From assembly GCA_031291235.1 (NCBI GenBank), contig JARLJL010000009.1:62001-126000 (forward strand): 64,000 bases of DNA, given 5' to 3'. This document shows, piece after piece, positions 9,474-19,034 of the stretch (position 1 is its first letter; each line of letters starts with the position of its first letter). The position numbers and the translations under genes were made by a program. The notes under the pieces are model-generated. The model ran no database searches and had not been told where the DNA came from. It saw only the letters and a program-made list of their open reading frames with translations. Source of the DNA: Sulfuriferula sp. GTDB taxonomy: Bacteria > Pseudomonadota > Gammaproteobacteria > Burkholderiales > Sulfuriferulaceae.

Positions 9474-10683
9474 AACGCTTCGCCAGCGTACCCGGCACCG
9501 TCATCGTTTTGGGCAATAACACCCACATCCGCCCAGTCTGTTTCATCATTCCGGCCTGCTTCCCGGCTGCATCGCCAAATCCCCAGAAAAAATCAGCGCG
9601 TACATTACCGCGTATGGCGCCGCCGGTATCTTGCGCCAGCACCAGACGATTCATCGCTACCGTCGATGACGGTTCGGTTGTCGCCAGCCAGACCGGCACT
9701 CCCAGCGGAATGGCCCGCGTATCGACGGCAATGCTACGGCCATCGACTAGCGGTACCCCCAGCGCACCCAGCGGCCCGCCGTTAGCGTCAGGCAACACCT
9801 TGAAAAACACAAAACTCGGATTCTGCGCCAACAATTCCGCCAATTTGTCCGGATGTTTCTTACCCCAGGCTTTAATACCCTGCATAGACACCTGATCCAT
9901 GCTCAACTCGCCGCGATCGACCAGCACGCGTCCGATGGAACGATAAGGATAGCCGTTCTGATCGGCATAGCCTACCCGCATCATGCTGCCATCCGGCAGT
10001 TGCACACGCCCGGAGCCCTGTATTTGCAGAAAGAACGCCTCTACAGGGTTATCTACCCAGACCAGCTCATCACCGGCCAAAGGCGTCGCGCTACCGTCGA
10101 TCTCGGCACGGCTTAAATAAGGCACCACCTTGTTGCCCTCCAGCCGCCCGCGCAAGCGCATATTCTTGAGCTCGGGATAAACGCCAGCCAAATCGATGGT
10201 CAGCAAATCCTTGGGTACGGCATATAAAGGTATCGGATATGCGGGCGTAGCCACCCTGCTGCCATGCAGCAACGGCTCGTAATAACCGGTAATCAGCCCA
10301 TCCGGGTTGCCATCTGCCTGTAACGACTGATATACGTTAAACCATGTCTGAAAATAGCTGCGCACCGCCTCATTATCGGCAGGTTTTAACGCCTGTGCCG
10401 CAGCGCATACTGCCTGCCAGTCCGGCTTAGCCTGCAAGGCAGCACACGACTGCAACCAGCCATTCCAGGCAGCCAGTTCCTGATCGTCATTCCAGCCCGG
10501 TAATGCATCCCAGTCCACAGCCTGCAAATTCGGTGTCACAGTGGGTGCGGGCGGAGTAACCGCTGGCGGCACGGTCACTGCGGGGGTACATTGCACAGAA
10601 CTGGCCACCGGCGGCGGCACCGTAGCACACCCACCGAGCAGTAATACGAGCAGAATGAAATTGACACGAAATAAACTAGTCAT
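9472..10683 (-). CDS. mltA: Membrane-bound lytic murein transglycosylase A
   Basis: MltA is an outer-membrane lipoprotein that cleaves peptidoglycan to anhydro-muropeptides. The 403-residue product has a signal peptide with lipobox LLLGGC (lipidated C19), a proline-rich linker (~25-50), the family stretch TGYYEPLLHGSR and the C-terminal 3D domain with AQDTGGAIRGNVRADFFWG, which holds the catalytic aspartate. Its end overlaps the rho terminator. The start lies 45 bp from the divergent small Rof-like gene. Confidence 0.95.
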   Translation of the reverse strand: MTSLFRVNFILLVLLLGGCATVPPPVASSVQCTPAVTVPPAVTPPAPTVTPNLQAVDWDALPGWNDDQELAAWNGWLQSCAALQAKPDWQAVCAAAQALKPADNEAVRSYFQTWFNVYQSLQADGNPDGLITGYYEPLLHGSRVATPAYPIPLYAVPKDLLTIDLAGVYPELKNMRLRGRLEGNKVVPYLSRAEIDGSATPLAGDELVWVDNPVEAFFLQIQGSGRVQLPDGSMMRVGYADQNGYPYRSIGRVLVDRGELSMDQVSMQGIKAWGKKHPDKLAELLAQNPSFVFFKVLPDANGGPLGALGVPLVDGRSIAVDTRAIPLGVPVWLATTEPSSTVAMNRLVLAQDTGGAIRGNVRADFFWGFGDAAGKQAGMMKQTGRMWVLLPKTMTVPGTLAKR

Positions 10684-10727
10684 GCGAAAATGAAACAGAT
10701 TGATAGACCGAGGAGTATAACAAAATC

Positions 10728-10976
10728 ATGTCCAGCATTTACCAACCCGTACCGCGTTTTTATCTGGAACGCCTCACTATTGCCGCATTGTGCAACGAGG
10801 CCATGGACTTGCACTGGCATGACGAGCCCAGCCAGATGAATTACATGGCGCGGATATGGCCGCTGGAAATTGTGGAACAGGAACATGGGGAATTCCTGCT
10901 GGCGCGTAACGAAGCAGGCGAACAGGTAAGCATCAGGCTGGATCAGATACGCAATTTCCCTACGCCCGTTAAATAA
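10728..10976 (+). CDS. Rof-like protein (possible Rho-binding antiterminator)
   Basis: An 82-residue protein with a GAGGAG ribosome site. I read it as Rof/YaeO-like (PF07073). It opens with YQPV, as Rof opens with YQPI, has the small-barrel pattern around ALCNEAMDLHWHD, then EFLLARNEAGE and ends with IRLDQIRNF, the position of RLDKI in E. coli Rof. Rof binds Rho and blocks its RNA-binding site. The nearness of rho, with only mltA between, fits but does not prove it. The usual Cys/Asp of the YxPIxCD opening is absent, so this is a diverged member. Alternative: an unrelated small conserved hypothetical. Confidence 0.6.
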   Translation: MSSIYQPVPRFYLERLTIAALCNEAMDLHWHDEPSQMNYMARIWPLEIVEQEHGEFLLARNEAGEQVSIRLDQIRNFPTPVK

Positions 10977-10995
10977 CGGCAGGCATATGCCATCA

Positions 10996-13900
10996 TCAAT
11001 GCAGCTTTGCCGCCACCGATCTTTGCAAATTTGACAACGATATCAATATCTTGTCCTTCAACTGCATCAATTCTCCGGTTAATGCCTTGGCGGCTTCCTT
11101 GTCGCCCTGTGCATATAAATGCACAATTTTCATCCCCACCCGATGCACTTCGGTATGCACTTTCTCCAGCGCAATATATTCCGGTAACTGACCGTAACGT
11201 TTCCTGCCGAGGCCATAATACCAATGACCGAAACGGCACTGATGATGGTCGATCAGCTCGGCTCGGGGTAAGGTCAGCGGCGTATCGTAGACCGATGCCA
11301 CCACTTTTTTCACCCAGGACAAATGATCGTATTGCGCGACCAGCAAGGGAAAATCCGATAGCTCCCAATGCACATTGGACCACATGGCCCAACTGGCATC
11401 CGGCGTGTACTGCCGTGCCCAGTCTATGACATTAGCTGCCGGCATGGGATGAGCTATACCGTACCCCTGGCCGAAATTGCAGCCCAGACGCATCAGCAAA
11501 ACGCCATGTTCGGACGACTCCACCCCTTCGGCGACGACTTCGCTGCCGAATACGGTAGCAAGACTGATCACCGCTTCGACCAGTGCCATGCCCTCCTTGT
11601 CCATCAGCATATCGCGCACGAACGACTGATCGATCTTCAACACATTGGCGGGCAAGCGCTTGAGGTAAGTTAGCGACGAATATCCTGTGCCGAAATCATC
11701 CAGTGCAAAAGTGACGCCCAGTTTCTGACAACTGACCACCATGTCATGGGCATACCCCAGGTCGCCCAACGTTGCCGACTCCAGTATCTCTATCTGCAGC
11801 AAACGCGGCGGCACGCGCGGATGCGCCGCCAGAATTGTCGATAGACGATCGCAAAAATCGCTGCGCTGAAAATGCAATCCGGCAATATTGACGCTCACCA
11901 CCCACTCCTTGCCCAATGTCAACCAGTTACTGATTTGTTCGAGCGCTCGGGTGATAACCCATTCACCGATTTCGACGATCAGACTGGTTTGTTCGATCAA
12001 GGGTAAGAATTCCAATGGCGGGATGATGCCGTGCTCGGGATGCTGCCAACGCAGCAGCGCTTCCATCCCCACAACCTTACCGCTACGCATGTTGACTTTG
12101 GGCTGGTAGTACAGGCAGAGCTCCTCTCCGATCAAAGCCTGACGCACCCGCTCGATCTTGCGCAGACTGGTTTGCGCCTCGATATCGGAAGCAAGATCAA
12201 ACAGATGGTAACGATTGCGCCCTGCCTGCTTGGCCTGATACATGGCCTGATCGGCATGGCGCAACAGGGTATCCGGATCGGCATCGTCAAGCGGATAAAG
12301 CGTCATGCCGATACTCGCATTGATTTTGACGATTTCATTGCCGATACGATAAGGCGCCGAGACCATGGTCAGCACGCGACCTATCATTGCCTCGACTTCG
12401 TTCATGTCGTCAAATTCATTCATCAGCAGCACAAACTCATCGCCGCCGAGGCGTGCTACCGTATCTTCCCCGCGTACTGCCCGGCTCAGTCTGTGCGCAA
12501 CTTCTACCAGTACTTCATCGCCGGCTTCATGCCCAAAAACATCATTAATCGGTTTGAATTCATCCAGATCGAGCAAACAAACGACAGTCAACGTATTATT
12601 GCGGCGCGCACCTGCCAGGGCACGTACAAAGCGATCGTTCAATAACGCGCGATTAGGCAGATTGGTCAGCGTGTCATGACCTGCCTGCCAATGAACCGCC
12701 GTCATCAATCTATGCTTCTCGGTCACATCATGAAACACCAGCACGCACCCTACCAGCACACCATCACTCATGAATATCGGTGCTGCAGAGTCCTCGACGT
12801 TGTGCTCGATGCCTTTACGCGAAATCAGCACCGTATTGTCGCTCATCCCGACTACGCGTCGTTCACGCACCACTTCTGTAACCGGATTAACCCCAGGCTG
12901 ACGTGTTGTTTCGTTAACGATGTTGAATACCTGCGTAACCGGCATCCCGATTGCTTCGTCCATCGTCCAGCCGGTAAGCCGTTCCGCTATTTCGTTAAGG
13001 AAAGTCACCTTTCCATCTACGTCCGTGGTCATCACCGCATCGCCAATCGAAGCCAGCGTCACCTCGGCGCGCTCTTTCTCCAGATGCAGTTCATCCTCGA
13101 GCAACTTGCGCTCGGTGATATCGAGTGCAATACCCAGATAGCCGGTCACATTGCCGTCCATATCGCGGATCGTCGTCACGCCTAGCGAGACCATCACATG
13201 CGAGCCGTCCTTGCATACGTACACCCATTCCCGACGCTCGCGCCCCTCTATATTCGACATGGCGACAAGCACATCGAACCCGCTTATCTCCCGATTCAAT
13301 TCCAGGCTCAATTCCTGCCCGCGACGAGCGACTTCCTCCGGCAGATGAAACAGTATGGGCGAGGCTTGCCCAAGCAATGCTTCGGCCTTATACCCCAGCA
13401 TATATTCCGCCCCCGTATTGAACAGGGTTATCACACCCTGAGTATCGGTTGCGATAACAGCAACTTCCGACGCAGCCGCCAATATATCCTGCAGTTGATG
13501 ACTGACGCGCCAGACGGCTTCCTCAGCCTGCTTGCGCTCGGTAATATCGAAATGTATCGCCTGATAACGTTTGGGCAACAGCGTCACTTCATCAAGAATA
13601 GGGATAATCGTGGTGTGTACCCAATACAGACTGCCGTTCCTGGCGCGGTTACATATTTCGCCCTGCCAGATGACGCCACGTCCTATCGTCTGCCACATAT
13701 TGCTGAATAGACTCACCGTATGCATGCCGGAATTCAGGATACGATGATTACTCCCCAACAACTCCTCGCGTGCATACCCGGAAACATTGCAAAACTTGTC
13801 GTTCACCAGCAGGATATTGCCTGCAAGATCGGTCTCGGCAATAATGGCCGCAGCATCCATGGCGCGACGCTGCTCCTGATAAGCGAAATTTTGCGCTGTA

Positions 13901-14652
13901 ATCAGATCGAGCTGCGCCGTTTGCTGTATTTCCCGTTGATGCAGTTCATCTATCAATACCCCAAAGCGCTTATTGCCGTCATTAAATGCCCGCACCAGCG
14001 TACGCAACTCCGGCGCGCCGCTTTCCCTTACCCGTACGTCGTACTCCCCGCGCTTCATCGCATCGACAGCCACTACCAGCCGATCCAGCACAATCAGATT
14101 GCGACGCAAAATAAAATAGCTCAGCACCCAGATCGAAATCAGGGCAAAGACCGTAAACTGGAACAAGCGTTTGAAACCTTCCCAGATGGAATTAATCTCT
14201 ACCGCCGGATTGAGACTGATCGACAATTTTCCGTAATCCTCACCGGCAAATTGAATGGCATGTGTGCTCTGCAAGGCGGAAGCATTAATCCAGGCTGCGA
14301 ACCAACGAGGTGCCTTTATCGTCATTGGCGCAGGATCGGCAGCATGAATCGATACGCCGCGATAACGCCATTCCAAATCCTGAAGATCAGGGCGTTCCAC
14401 GACCTGACTGTGCAATAACTGTCGGATGTGGGCATAATCGCCGACTATCGCCTGCTCAACTACAGCCGGTTCAATCACTACCTGGATTTCATGCACTGTA
14501 CTCCGGGCGCGCACCACCGCATCCGCCTGCTCATGCCCCACCTGAACGATGATCATGGCCGCGGAAGTCGCAATAATCACGACGGCAATAGCCAGCATCA
14601 GACGGGACAACAATCCCAGATGCCGCCAGAAATGGATGAAGGGATGGATCAT
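10996..14652 (-). CDS. Membrane PAS-GGDEF-EAL sensor with C-terminal CZB domain
   Basis: A 1218-residue protein predicted to make and/or degrade cyclic di-GMP. Order: transmembrane helix ~15-35, periplasmic sensor region to ~150, second membrane helix ~155-175, HAMP ~180-235, three PAS/PAC units (~260-640), GGDEF domain with intact RLGGDEF, EAL domain with MEALLRW and DDFGTGYSS, and a C-terminal chemoreceptor zinc-binding (CZB) domain with HLSWVKK and CRFGHWYYG. CZB domains bind zinc and respond to zinc or hypochlorite in diguanylate cyclases and chemoreceptors. It starts 7 bp after a PhnD-like binding protein gene, so the periplasmic partner probably feeds its sensor region. Confidence 0.92.
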   Translation of the reverse strand: MIHPFIHFWRHLGLLSRLMLAIAVVIIATSAAMIIVQVGHEQADAVVRARSTVHEIQVVIEPAVVEQAIVGDYAHIRQLLHSQVVERPDLQDLEWRYRGVSIHAADPAPMTIKAPRWFAAWINASALQSTHAIQFAGEDYGKLSISLNPAVEINSIWEGFKRLFQFTVFALISIWVLSYFILRRNLIVLDRLVVAVDAMKRGEYDVRVRESGAPELRTLVRAFNDGNKRFGVLIDELHQREIQQTAQLDLITAQNFAYQEQRRAMDAAAIIAETDLAGNILLVNDKFCNVSGYAREELLGSNHRILNSGMHTVSLFSNMWQTIGRGVIWQGEICNRARNGSLYWVHTTIIPILDEVTLLPKRYQAIHFDITERKQAEEAVWRVSHQLQDILAAASEVAVIATDTQGVITLFNTGAEYMLGYKAEALLGQASPILFHLPEEVARRGQELSLELNREISGFDVLVAMSNIEGRERREWVYVCKDGSHVMVSLGVTTIRDMDGNVTGYLGIALDITERKLLEDELHLEKERAEVTLASIGDAVMTTDVDGKVTFLNEIAERLTGWTMDEAIGMPVTQVFNIVNETTRQPGVNPVTEVVRERRVVGMSDNTVLISRKGIEHNVEDSAAPIFMSDGVLVGCVLVFHDVTEKHRLMTAVHWQAGHDTLTNLPNRALLNDRFVRALAGARRNNTLTVVCLLDLDEFKPINDVFGHEAGDEVLVEVAHRLSRAVRGEDTVARLGGDEFVLLMNEFDDMNEVEAMIGRVLTMVSAPYRIGNEIVKINASIGMTLYPLDDADPDTLLRHADQAMYQAKQAGRNRYHLFDLASDIEAQTSLRKIERVRQALIGEELCLYYQPKVNMRSGKVVGMEALLRWQHPEHGIIPPLEFLPLIEQTSLIVEIGEWVITRALEQISNWLTLGKEWVVSVNIAGLHFQRSDFCDRLSTILAAHPRVPPRLLQIEILESATLGDLGYAHDMVVSCQKLGVTFALDDFGTGYSSLTYLKRLPANVLKIDQSFVRDMLMDKEGMALVEAVISLATVFGSEVVAEGVESSEHGVLLMRLGCNFGQGYGIAHPMPAANVIDWARQYTPDASWAMWSNVHWELSDFPLLVAQYDHLSWVKKVVASVYDTPLTLPRAELIDHHQCRFGHWYYGLGRKRYGQLPEYIALEKVHTEVHRVGMKIVHLYAQGDKEAAKALTGELMQLKDKILISLSNLQRSVAAKLH

Positions 14653-14659
14653 AGAACCA

Positions 14660-15487
14660 TTATTCTTTCACTAACGCAGTACGATAAAACTGCCGATAAT
14701 TTTCATAATCCCGATCATCTACACCCACAAAACCCAATACCTGCTTGCTATTCAGCAGGCTGGATGCCACTTGCAAAATCTGGCGTCCGGCACTGTCGTG
14801 CGCCATCCCCAGCAATGCCTCCCGTACCTTGCGGACTTGTTCTGCCGGCACACGAGGATTAACCATGATAGGCAAATCCAGATATAGCCTGGAACTATAT
14901 AGCACCCGATATTTCAGCGACTCCCGCTGCGCATAGCTTGCCATCAGCGCACTATTGACGCCCACCGCCGCGACATGCCCGTATTGCATTCGCGACATAG
15001 CCGCTTCCTGATTGCCGGTAAAAATCGGCTGCACTTTCACCCCGGCTTTCAACAAGGCATCCATAGGCAACCGGTAACCGGCGAATCCGTCCGGCGTGGG
15101 GAATGCGACACGTCTGCCTTGCAAATCGGCAAGCGTCCGATAAGGCGAATCAGCAAGGGTAACGATTTGCGCACGTATACCTGGCGTATCAAACCGCGCG
15201 ATCGGATAATAATGCAGCTTGTCGCGCTCAGGCGTAAATAAATGGTTGGTGTAAATGAAATCGAACTCGCCGCGTACCGTCATCGCGGTCGTTTCTTGCG
15301 CTGTCTTACCCATTTTCAGCATCAGTGGCACGCCGCTTTTGGCGCTGACATACTGCAGTATGGGATTCCATATTTCTGCGGTCAGTAAAATGGACCGCTG
15401 GTTCAACACCCCGAACTGCAGGGGTTCATCTGCAAAGGATATGGCCGATGCAATAAAAAACAATACAAACAGGCCAAAGCGTAACAT
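14660..15487 (-). CDS. PhnD-type periplasmic substrate-binding protein
   Basis: A 275-residue protein with a signal peptide (LFVLFFIASAISFA) and the phosphate/phosphonate-binding family pattern: FGVLNQRS near the N-terminus, FDFIYTNHL, LADLQGRRVAFPTPDGFAGY and a later VNSALMASY. No ABC permease or ATPase is adjacent. Instead it is followed after 7 bp by a membrane GGDEF/EAL sensor, so it more likely works as a ligand-sensing partner than in uptake. The ligand cannot be told from sequence. Confidence 0.85.
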   Translation of the reverse strand: MLRFGLFVLFFIASAISFADEPLQFGVLNQRSILLTAEIWNPILQYVSAKSGVPLMLKMGKTAQETTAMTVRGEFDFIYTNHLFTPERDKLHYYPIARFDTPGIRAQIVTLADSPYRTLADLQGRRVAFPTPDGFAGYRLPMDALLKAGVKVQPIFTGNQEAAMSRMQYGHVAAVGVNSALMASYAQRESLKYRVLYSSRLYLDLPIMVNPRVPAEQVRKVREALLGMAHDSAGRQILQVASSLLNSKQVLGFVGVDDRDYENYRQFYRTALVKE

Positions 15488-15561
15488 GCCTACCTCTATT
15501 TTAATTTTATATCCGGCACCTGTAACTTCGGCAAAACCGGCAATCTACCCTGTCATCATAA

Positions 15562-16236
15562 TCACAGCGCATCTATTTGTAAACGCAATGATAATGCTTG
15601 CGGCGCGGCCGAATTCAAGTGCGGCAATACGCCCAGCAAAGGTGCGGCAATGCGTTGCTGCAACGCAGCCAGATTCTCCGCCATGAACGGCATAGCCGGG
15701 CCCGGCTGATTAGCCACCCAACCAGCCAGCATCAAACCCTGACTGGCGATCGCCTGTACCGTCAGCAGCGCGTGATTGATACAACCCAGCCGCATGGCAA
15801 CGACCAGTATCACCGGCAAGTCGAGCTGCTGCGCCAAGTCGGCCATGGTGTCCGATTCGTTCAACGGCACGCAGAATCCGCCCGCGCCTTCCACGATAAC
15901 TGCATCGGCATCGTGTTGCAGGTCGCGATAGGCCTGACACAGGGTAGCGATATCGATGCGAACGCCGGCCTGAGCGGCCGCAATATGCGGTGCAATCGGC
16001 GGGTCAAAGCGATACGGATTGCGACTTGCCAGCGGCGCAGCCACATTGCTCGCCGCCTGCAACTGCGCCACATCTTCCCAATACGGTTCGCCGTCGCGCC
16101 ACTCGCAACCCGCAGCAACCGGCTTCATGCCGACCACACGCATGCCCTGTGCGGCAAACGCATGCAGCAAAGCGGCCGACACCAGCGTCTTGCCCACGCC
16201 GGTATCGGTGCCGGTAATGAAATAACCGCGGCTCAC
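15562..16236 (-). CDS. bioD: Dethiobiotin synthetase
   Basis: BioD carboxylates DAPA with CO2 and ATP to close the ureido ring of dethiobiotin. The 224-residue product has the P-loop ITGTDTGVGKT at residues 7-17, KPVAAGCE with the DAPA-contacting lysine, and VEGAGGFCVPL. It is the last gene of the biotin operon; its ATG overlaps the bioC stop by four bases. Confidence 0.96.
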   Translation of the reverse strand: MSRGYFITGTDTGVGKTLVSAALLHAFAAQGMRVVGMKPVAAGCEWRDGEPYWEDVAQLQAASNVAAPLASRNPYRFDPPIAPHIAAAQAGVRIDIATLCQAYRDLQHDADAVIVEGAGGFCVPLNESDTMADLAQQLDLPVILVVAMRLGCINHALLTVQAIASQGLMLAGWVANQPGPAMPFMAENLAALQQRIAAPLLGVLPHLNSAAPQALSLRLQIDAL

Positions 16237-17132
16237 AGCAGGCCCTTTTCTGTACGCCGCCGCTGGATATTCATCTGTATTATTTGATAACCGTCTGCGG
16301 TCCTGGTTTTCTGATTGACCCAGGCATGACCGTAAATCACCTCATAGGTCGCCGGCAAACGACCGTCCTTGCGCCGGCGTTCGAACGCCGCTTCCAGCTG
16401 CTGCCAGCGCGTGCGGCCAGTCAGCCCCTGATTACGCCCGGCGGTGACATTGTGCGCGCCGATCGCTTTCAGTTCATGCAGCATGGTTTTCAGATCGGCG
16501 TAGGTCAGCGTGATGTATTCCATGTCCATCACCGGGGTATTAAAACCCGCGCTCACCAGAACATCGCCGATGTCGTGCATATCCACGAACTGGTTCACAT
16601 GCGTATAACCGTCCACCTCGGCAAAGGCCGCACGCAGCTCTTTCAGGGTATCCGGGCCGAAGGTCGCAAACATCAGCAGCCCGCCCGGCGCCAGTACCCG
16701 GTATAGCTCGGCGAAACTGATATTGAGATCATTGCACCATTGCAGCGCCAGACTCGACCACACCATGTCCACGCTGGAAGTCTTCAGTGGCAGACGGTCA
16801 ATATCGCCGCACACCGCATGCAGCGGCGCGCCACGGCGCAGCTTCTGCCACAGGCTCTGCGGCGGACAGGCAATCTTGAGCATGGATTCCGCCAGATCCA
16901 GCGCCACCACGGCAGCGTCGGGATAACGGCTGCGTAAATGCTGCGTGCCGTAGCCGGTACCCGCGCCCGCATCCAGCAAAATTTTAGGCTGGTGCCTGAT
17001 GTAATCCAGTCGTTCCAGCATGCGATCGGCAATCTCGCGCTGCAATACCGCATGGGCGTCATAGGTGGGTGCTGCCCGATCAAAGGCAACGCGCACCAGG
17101 CGCTTGTCGACAGTCAAAGTGTCGTTTGCCAT
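16233..17132 (-). CDS. bioC: Malonyl-ACP O-methyltransferase
   Basis: BioC methylates malonyl-ACP so that it can be elongated to pimeloyl-ACP methyl ester. The class I SAM-binding motif LLDAGAGTGYGTQHL is followed by VVALDLAESML and MVWSSLALQWCNDLNISFAELYRVLAPGG, typical of BioC. The frame is open up to 17162, but ATG at 17132 (MANDTL) lies just after the bioH stop and gives the usual length of about 299 residues; ATG at 17150 is an alternative. It sits between bioH and bioD in the operon. Confidence 0.94.
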   Translation of the reverse strand: MANDTLTVDKRLVRVAFDRAAPTYDAHAVLQREIADRMLERLDYIRHQPKILLDAGAGTGYGTQHLRSRYPDAAVVALDLAESMLKIACPPQSLWQKLRRGAPLHAVCGDIDRLPLKTSSVDMVWSSLALQWCNDLNISFAELYRVLAPGGLLMFATFGPDTLKELRAAFAEVDGYTHVNQFVDMHDIGDVLVSAGFNTPVMDMEYITLTYADLKTMLHELKAIGAHNVTAGRNQGLTGRTRWQQLEAAFERRRKDGRLPATYEVIYGHAWVNQKTRTADGYQIIQMNIQRRRTEKGLL

Positions 17133-17139
17133 AACAGAG

Positions 17140-17871
17140 TTATCTTTCATCCAGAAATTCAATTAACGCCGCTTCAAATTCGGCACGATGCGACAGGAAC
17201 GGCGCATGCGAAGCACCCGCGATCACATGCAAGCGGCCATCCGGCAAAGCCTGCGCCAGCCATTCCGCTGCACCGACTGGCGCCAGCTGGTCGAAGCTGC
17301 CGTGCACCACCAGCGTCGGCATGGTCAATTGCGACACCTGCAAGCGCAAATCGGTTTGCAACAGTATCGTCAGCCCGGCCTGCAATACTGCGCTATCGGG
17401 TCTGCCACGGGCGAACAGCAAACTGCGCAGCCGCGCCAGTACCGCTCGCGCCGCATCGTCGCCGCGCGCCTGCAACGCCAGAAAACGTTTCAGCGTCGCC
17501 TCGTAATTGATAGTCAGCTCATCGGCGAACTGATTGAGCACATCCGGCGCAATGGCGCAATGCCAGTCCGGCCGCGTAGTAAAACAGGGATTGCTTCCTA
17601 CCAGCACCAGACGCCGCACCCGTTCAGGCATCAGCCGCGCCAGCGTCATCGCCACCTGCCCGCCCAGCGACCAGCCGCACAAGTCAAACATCGGCGGCAA
17701 TTCCTGCGCCAGCTCAACGGCAAGATTTTCCAGGGTATACGGCGTTACCGGCGCACGCCCGCCGTAGCCGGGCATATCCACCAGCTGTGCCCGTTCGCCC
17801 AGCGCTTCCGCTGTCGCCGCCCATACACCGCCATGCATGCCCCAGCCATGCAACAATACTAAAGACGTCAT
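17140..17871 (-). CDS. bioH: Pimeloyl-ACP methyl ester esterase
   Basis: BioH removes the methyl group from pimeloyl-ACP methyl ester, ending the chain-building phase. The 243-residue alpha/beta-hydrolase has the oxyanion region LLHGWGMHGGVW, nucleophile elbow CGWSLGGQ, a catalytic Asp in VVHGSFDQLAP and catalytic His in GASHAPFLSH. Its start overlaps the bioF stop. Finding bioH inside the operon, next to bioC, supports the assignment over a generic hydrolase. Confidence 0.95.
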   Translation of the reverse strand: MTSLVLLHGWGMHGGVWAATAEALGERAQLVDMPGYGGRAPVTPYTLENLAVELAQELPPMFDLCGWSLGGQVAMTLARLMPERVRRLVLVGSNPCFTTRPDWHCAIAPDVLNQFADELTINYEATLKRFLALQARGDDAARAVLARLRSLLFARGRPDSAVLQAGLTILLQTDLRLQVSQLTMPTLVVHGSFDQLAPVGAAEWLAQALPDGRLHVIAGASHAPFLSHRAEFEAALIEFLDER

Positions 17872-19025
17872 GCGTTACCCATTGCGTTCAATAGCTGCGC
17901 CACATCGGCTGCGGTATGCGCTGCCGACAAGGTAATGCGCAAACGCGCACTGCCGACCGGCACAGTGGGCGGCCGTATCGCCGGTACCAATATGCCTTGT
18001 TCCAGCAACGCGCTGCTCAGCGCCAGTGTCGCGTCGTTGCTGCCGATGATGACCGGCTGTATCGGCGTCGCGCTGTCCAGCAATTCCCGGCCTTGCGCCA
18101 GCAAACCGCTACGCAACTGCGCAGTCAGATCCTGCAGATGCGCGCGCCTGTCGTCGGCTGCGGCAATCACATCCAGACTGGCCAGCAATGCTGCCGACAA
18201 TATGGGCGGAGTTGCCGTCGTATAGATATAAGTGCGGGCTTTTTGCAGCAGCCAGCTAATGACATCACCCTCCGCCGCCACAATGGCACCGGACACACCG
18301 GCAGCCTTGCCCAGTGTCACCATATAGATGATGCGCGGCGAGTGCAGGTTGAAATGCGCCAGCGAGCCGCGGCCACCTGCGCCGAGCACGCCAAAGCCAT
18401 GCGCATCATCCACCAGCAGCCAGGCATCGTGCGTCTCGCATAACGCCAGCAGCGCGGGCAAATCGGCCAGGTCGCCGTCCATGCTGAACACCGCATCGAC
18501 CAGCACCATCTTGTGGCGGGCCGTGCTCGCTGCCATCAACCGTGCCAGTGCCGCCAGATCGTTATGCGCATAACGGCTGAATTTCGCCCGCGACAGCAGC
18601 GCCGCATCGTTGAGCGACGCATGATTGAGCTTGTCGCCGAACACTTCACCGTCTCTTCCCACCAGTGCTGTGACCACCGCGAGATTGGCCATATAGCCGG
18701 TAGAAAACAGCAGAGCCTCGGGCAAACCGACGAATTCGGCAAAACGCGTCTCGAATGCGTGATGCGCGACATGGTGCCCGGTAATCAGATGCGATGCACC
18801 TGCGCCCACGCCCATCTCCGGCAATGCTTGCGCCACTGCGGCAACCAGAGCGGGGTGACTGGCCAGCCCCAGATAATCGTTACTACAGAACGACAGCAGC
18901 GCGCGGCCGTCGACTTGTACATGTACGCCCTGCGCGCTTTCCAGCGTACGCCGTTGACGCAGCAGACCCTGTTCGCTTAGTGCAGTCAGCCTGGAACGTA
19001 TTTCAGTGAGTGCCGCAAATGCCAT
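17868..19025 (-). CDS. bioF: 8-amino-7-oxononanoate synthase
   Basis: BioF condenses pimeloyl-ACP with alanine, releasing CO2. The 385-residue PLP enzyme shows SFCSNDYLGLASHP, GAGASHLITGHH, LVDDAHGFGVLG, and the PLP-lysine position in MVTLGKAAGVSGA. A cysteine-free TLGKA(A/F)G region is normal for the family. It starts 9 bp after the bioB stop and overlaps bioH. Confidence 0.96.
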   Translation of the reverse strand: MAFAALTEIRSRLTALSEQGLLRQRRTLESAQGVHVQVDGRALLSFCSNDYLGLASHPALVAAVAQALPEMGVGAGASHLITGHHVAHHAFETRFAEFVGLPEALLFSTGYMANLAVVTALVGRDGEVFGDKLNHASLNDAALLSRAKFSRYAHNDLAALARLMAASTARHKMVLVDAVFSMDGDLADLPALLALCETHDAWLLVDDAHGFGVLGAGGRGSLAHFNLHSPRIIYMVTLGKAAGVSGAIVAAEGDVISWLLQKARTYIYTTATPPILSAALLASLDVIAAADDRRAHLQDLTAQLRSGLLAQGRELLDSATPIQPVIIGSNDATLALSSALLEQGILVPAIRPPTVPVGSARLRITLSAAHTAADVAQLLNAMGNA

Positions 19026-19034
19026 TGACCTGCC

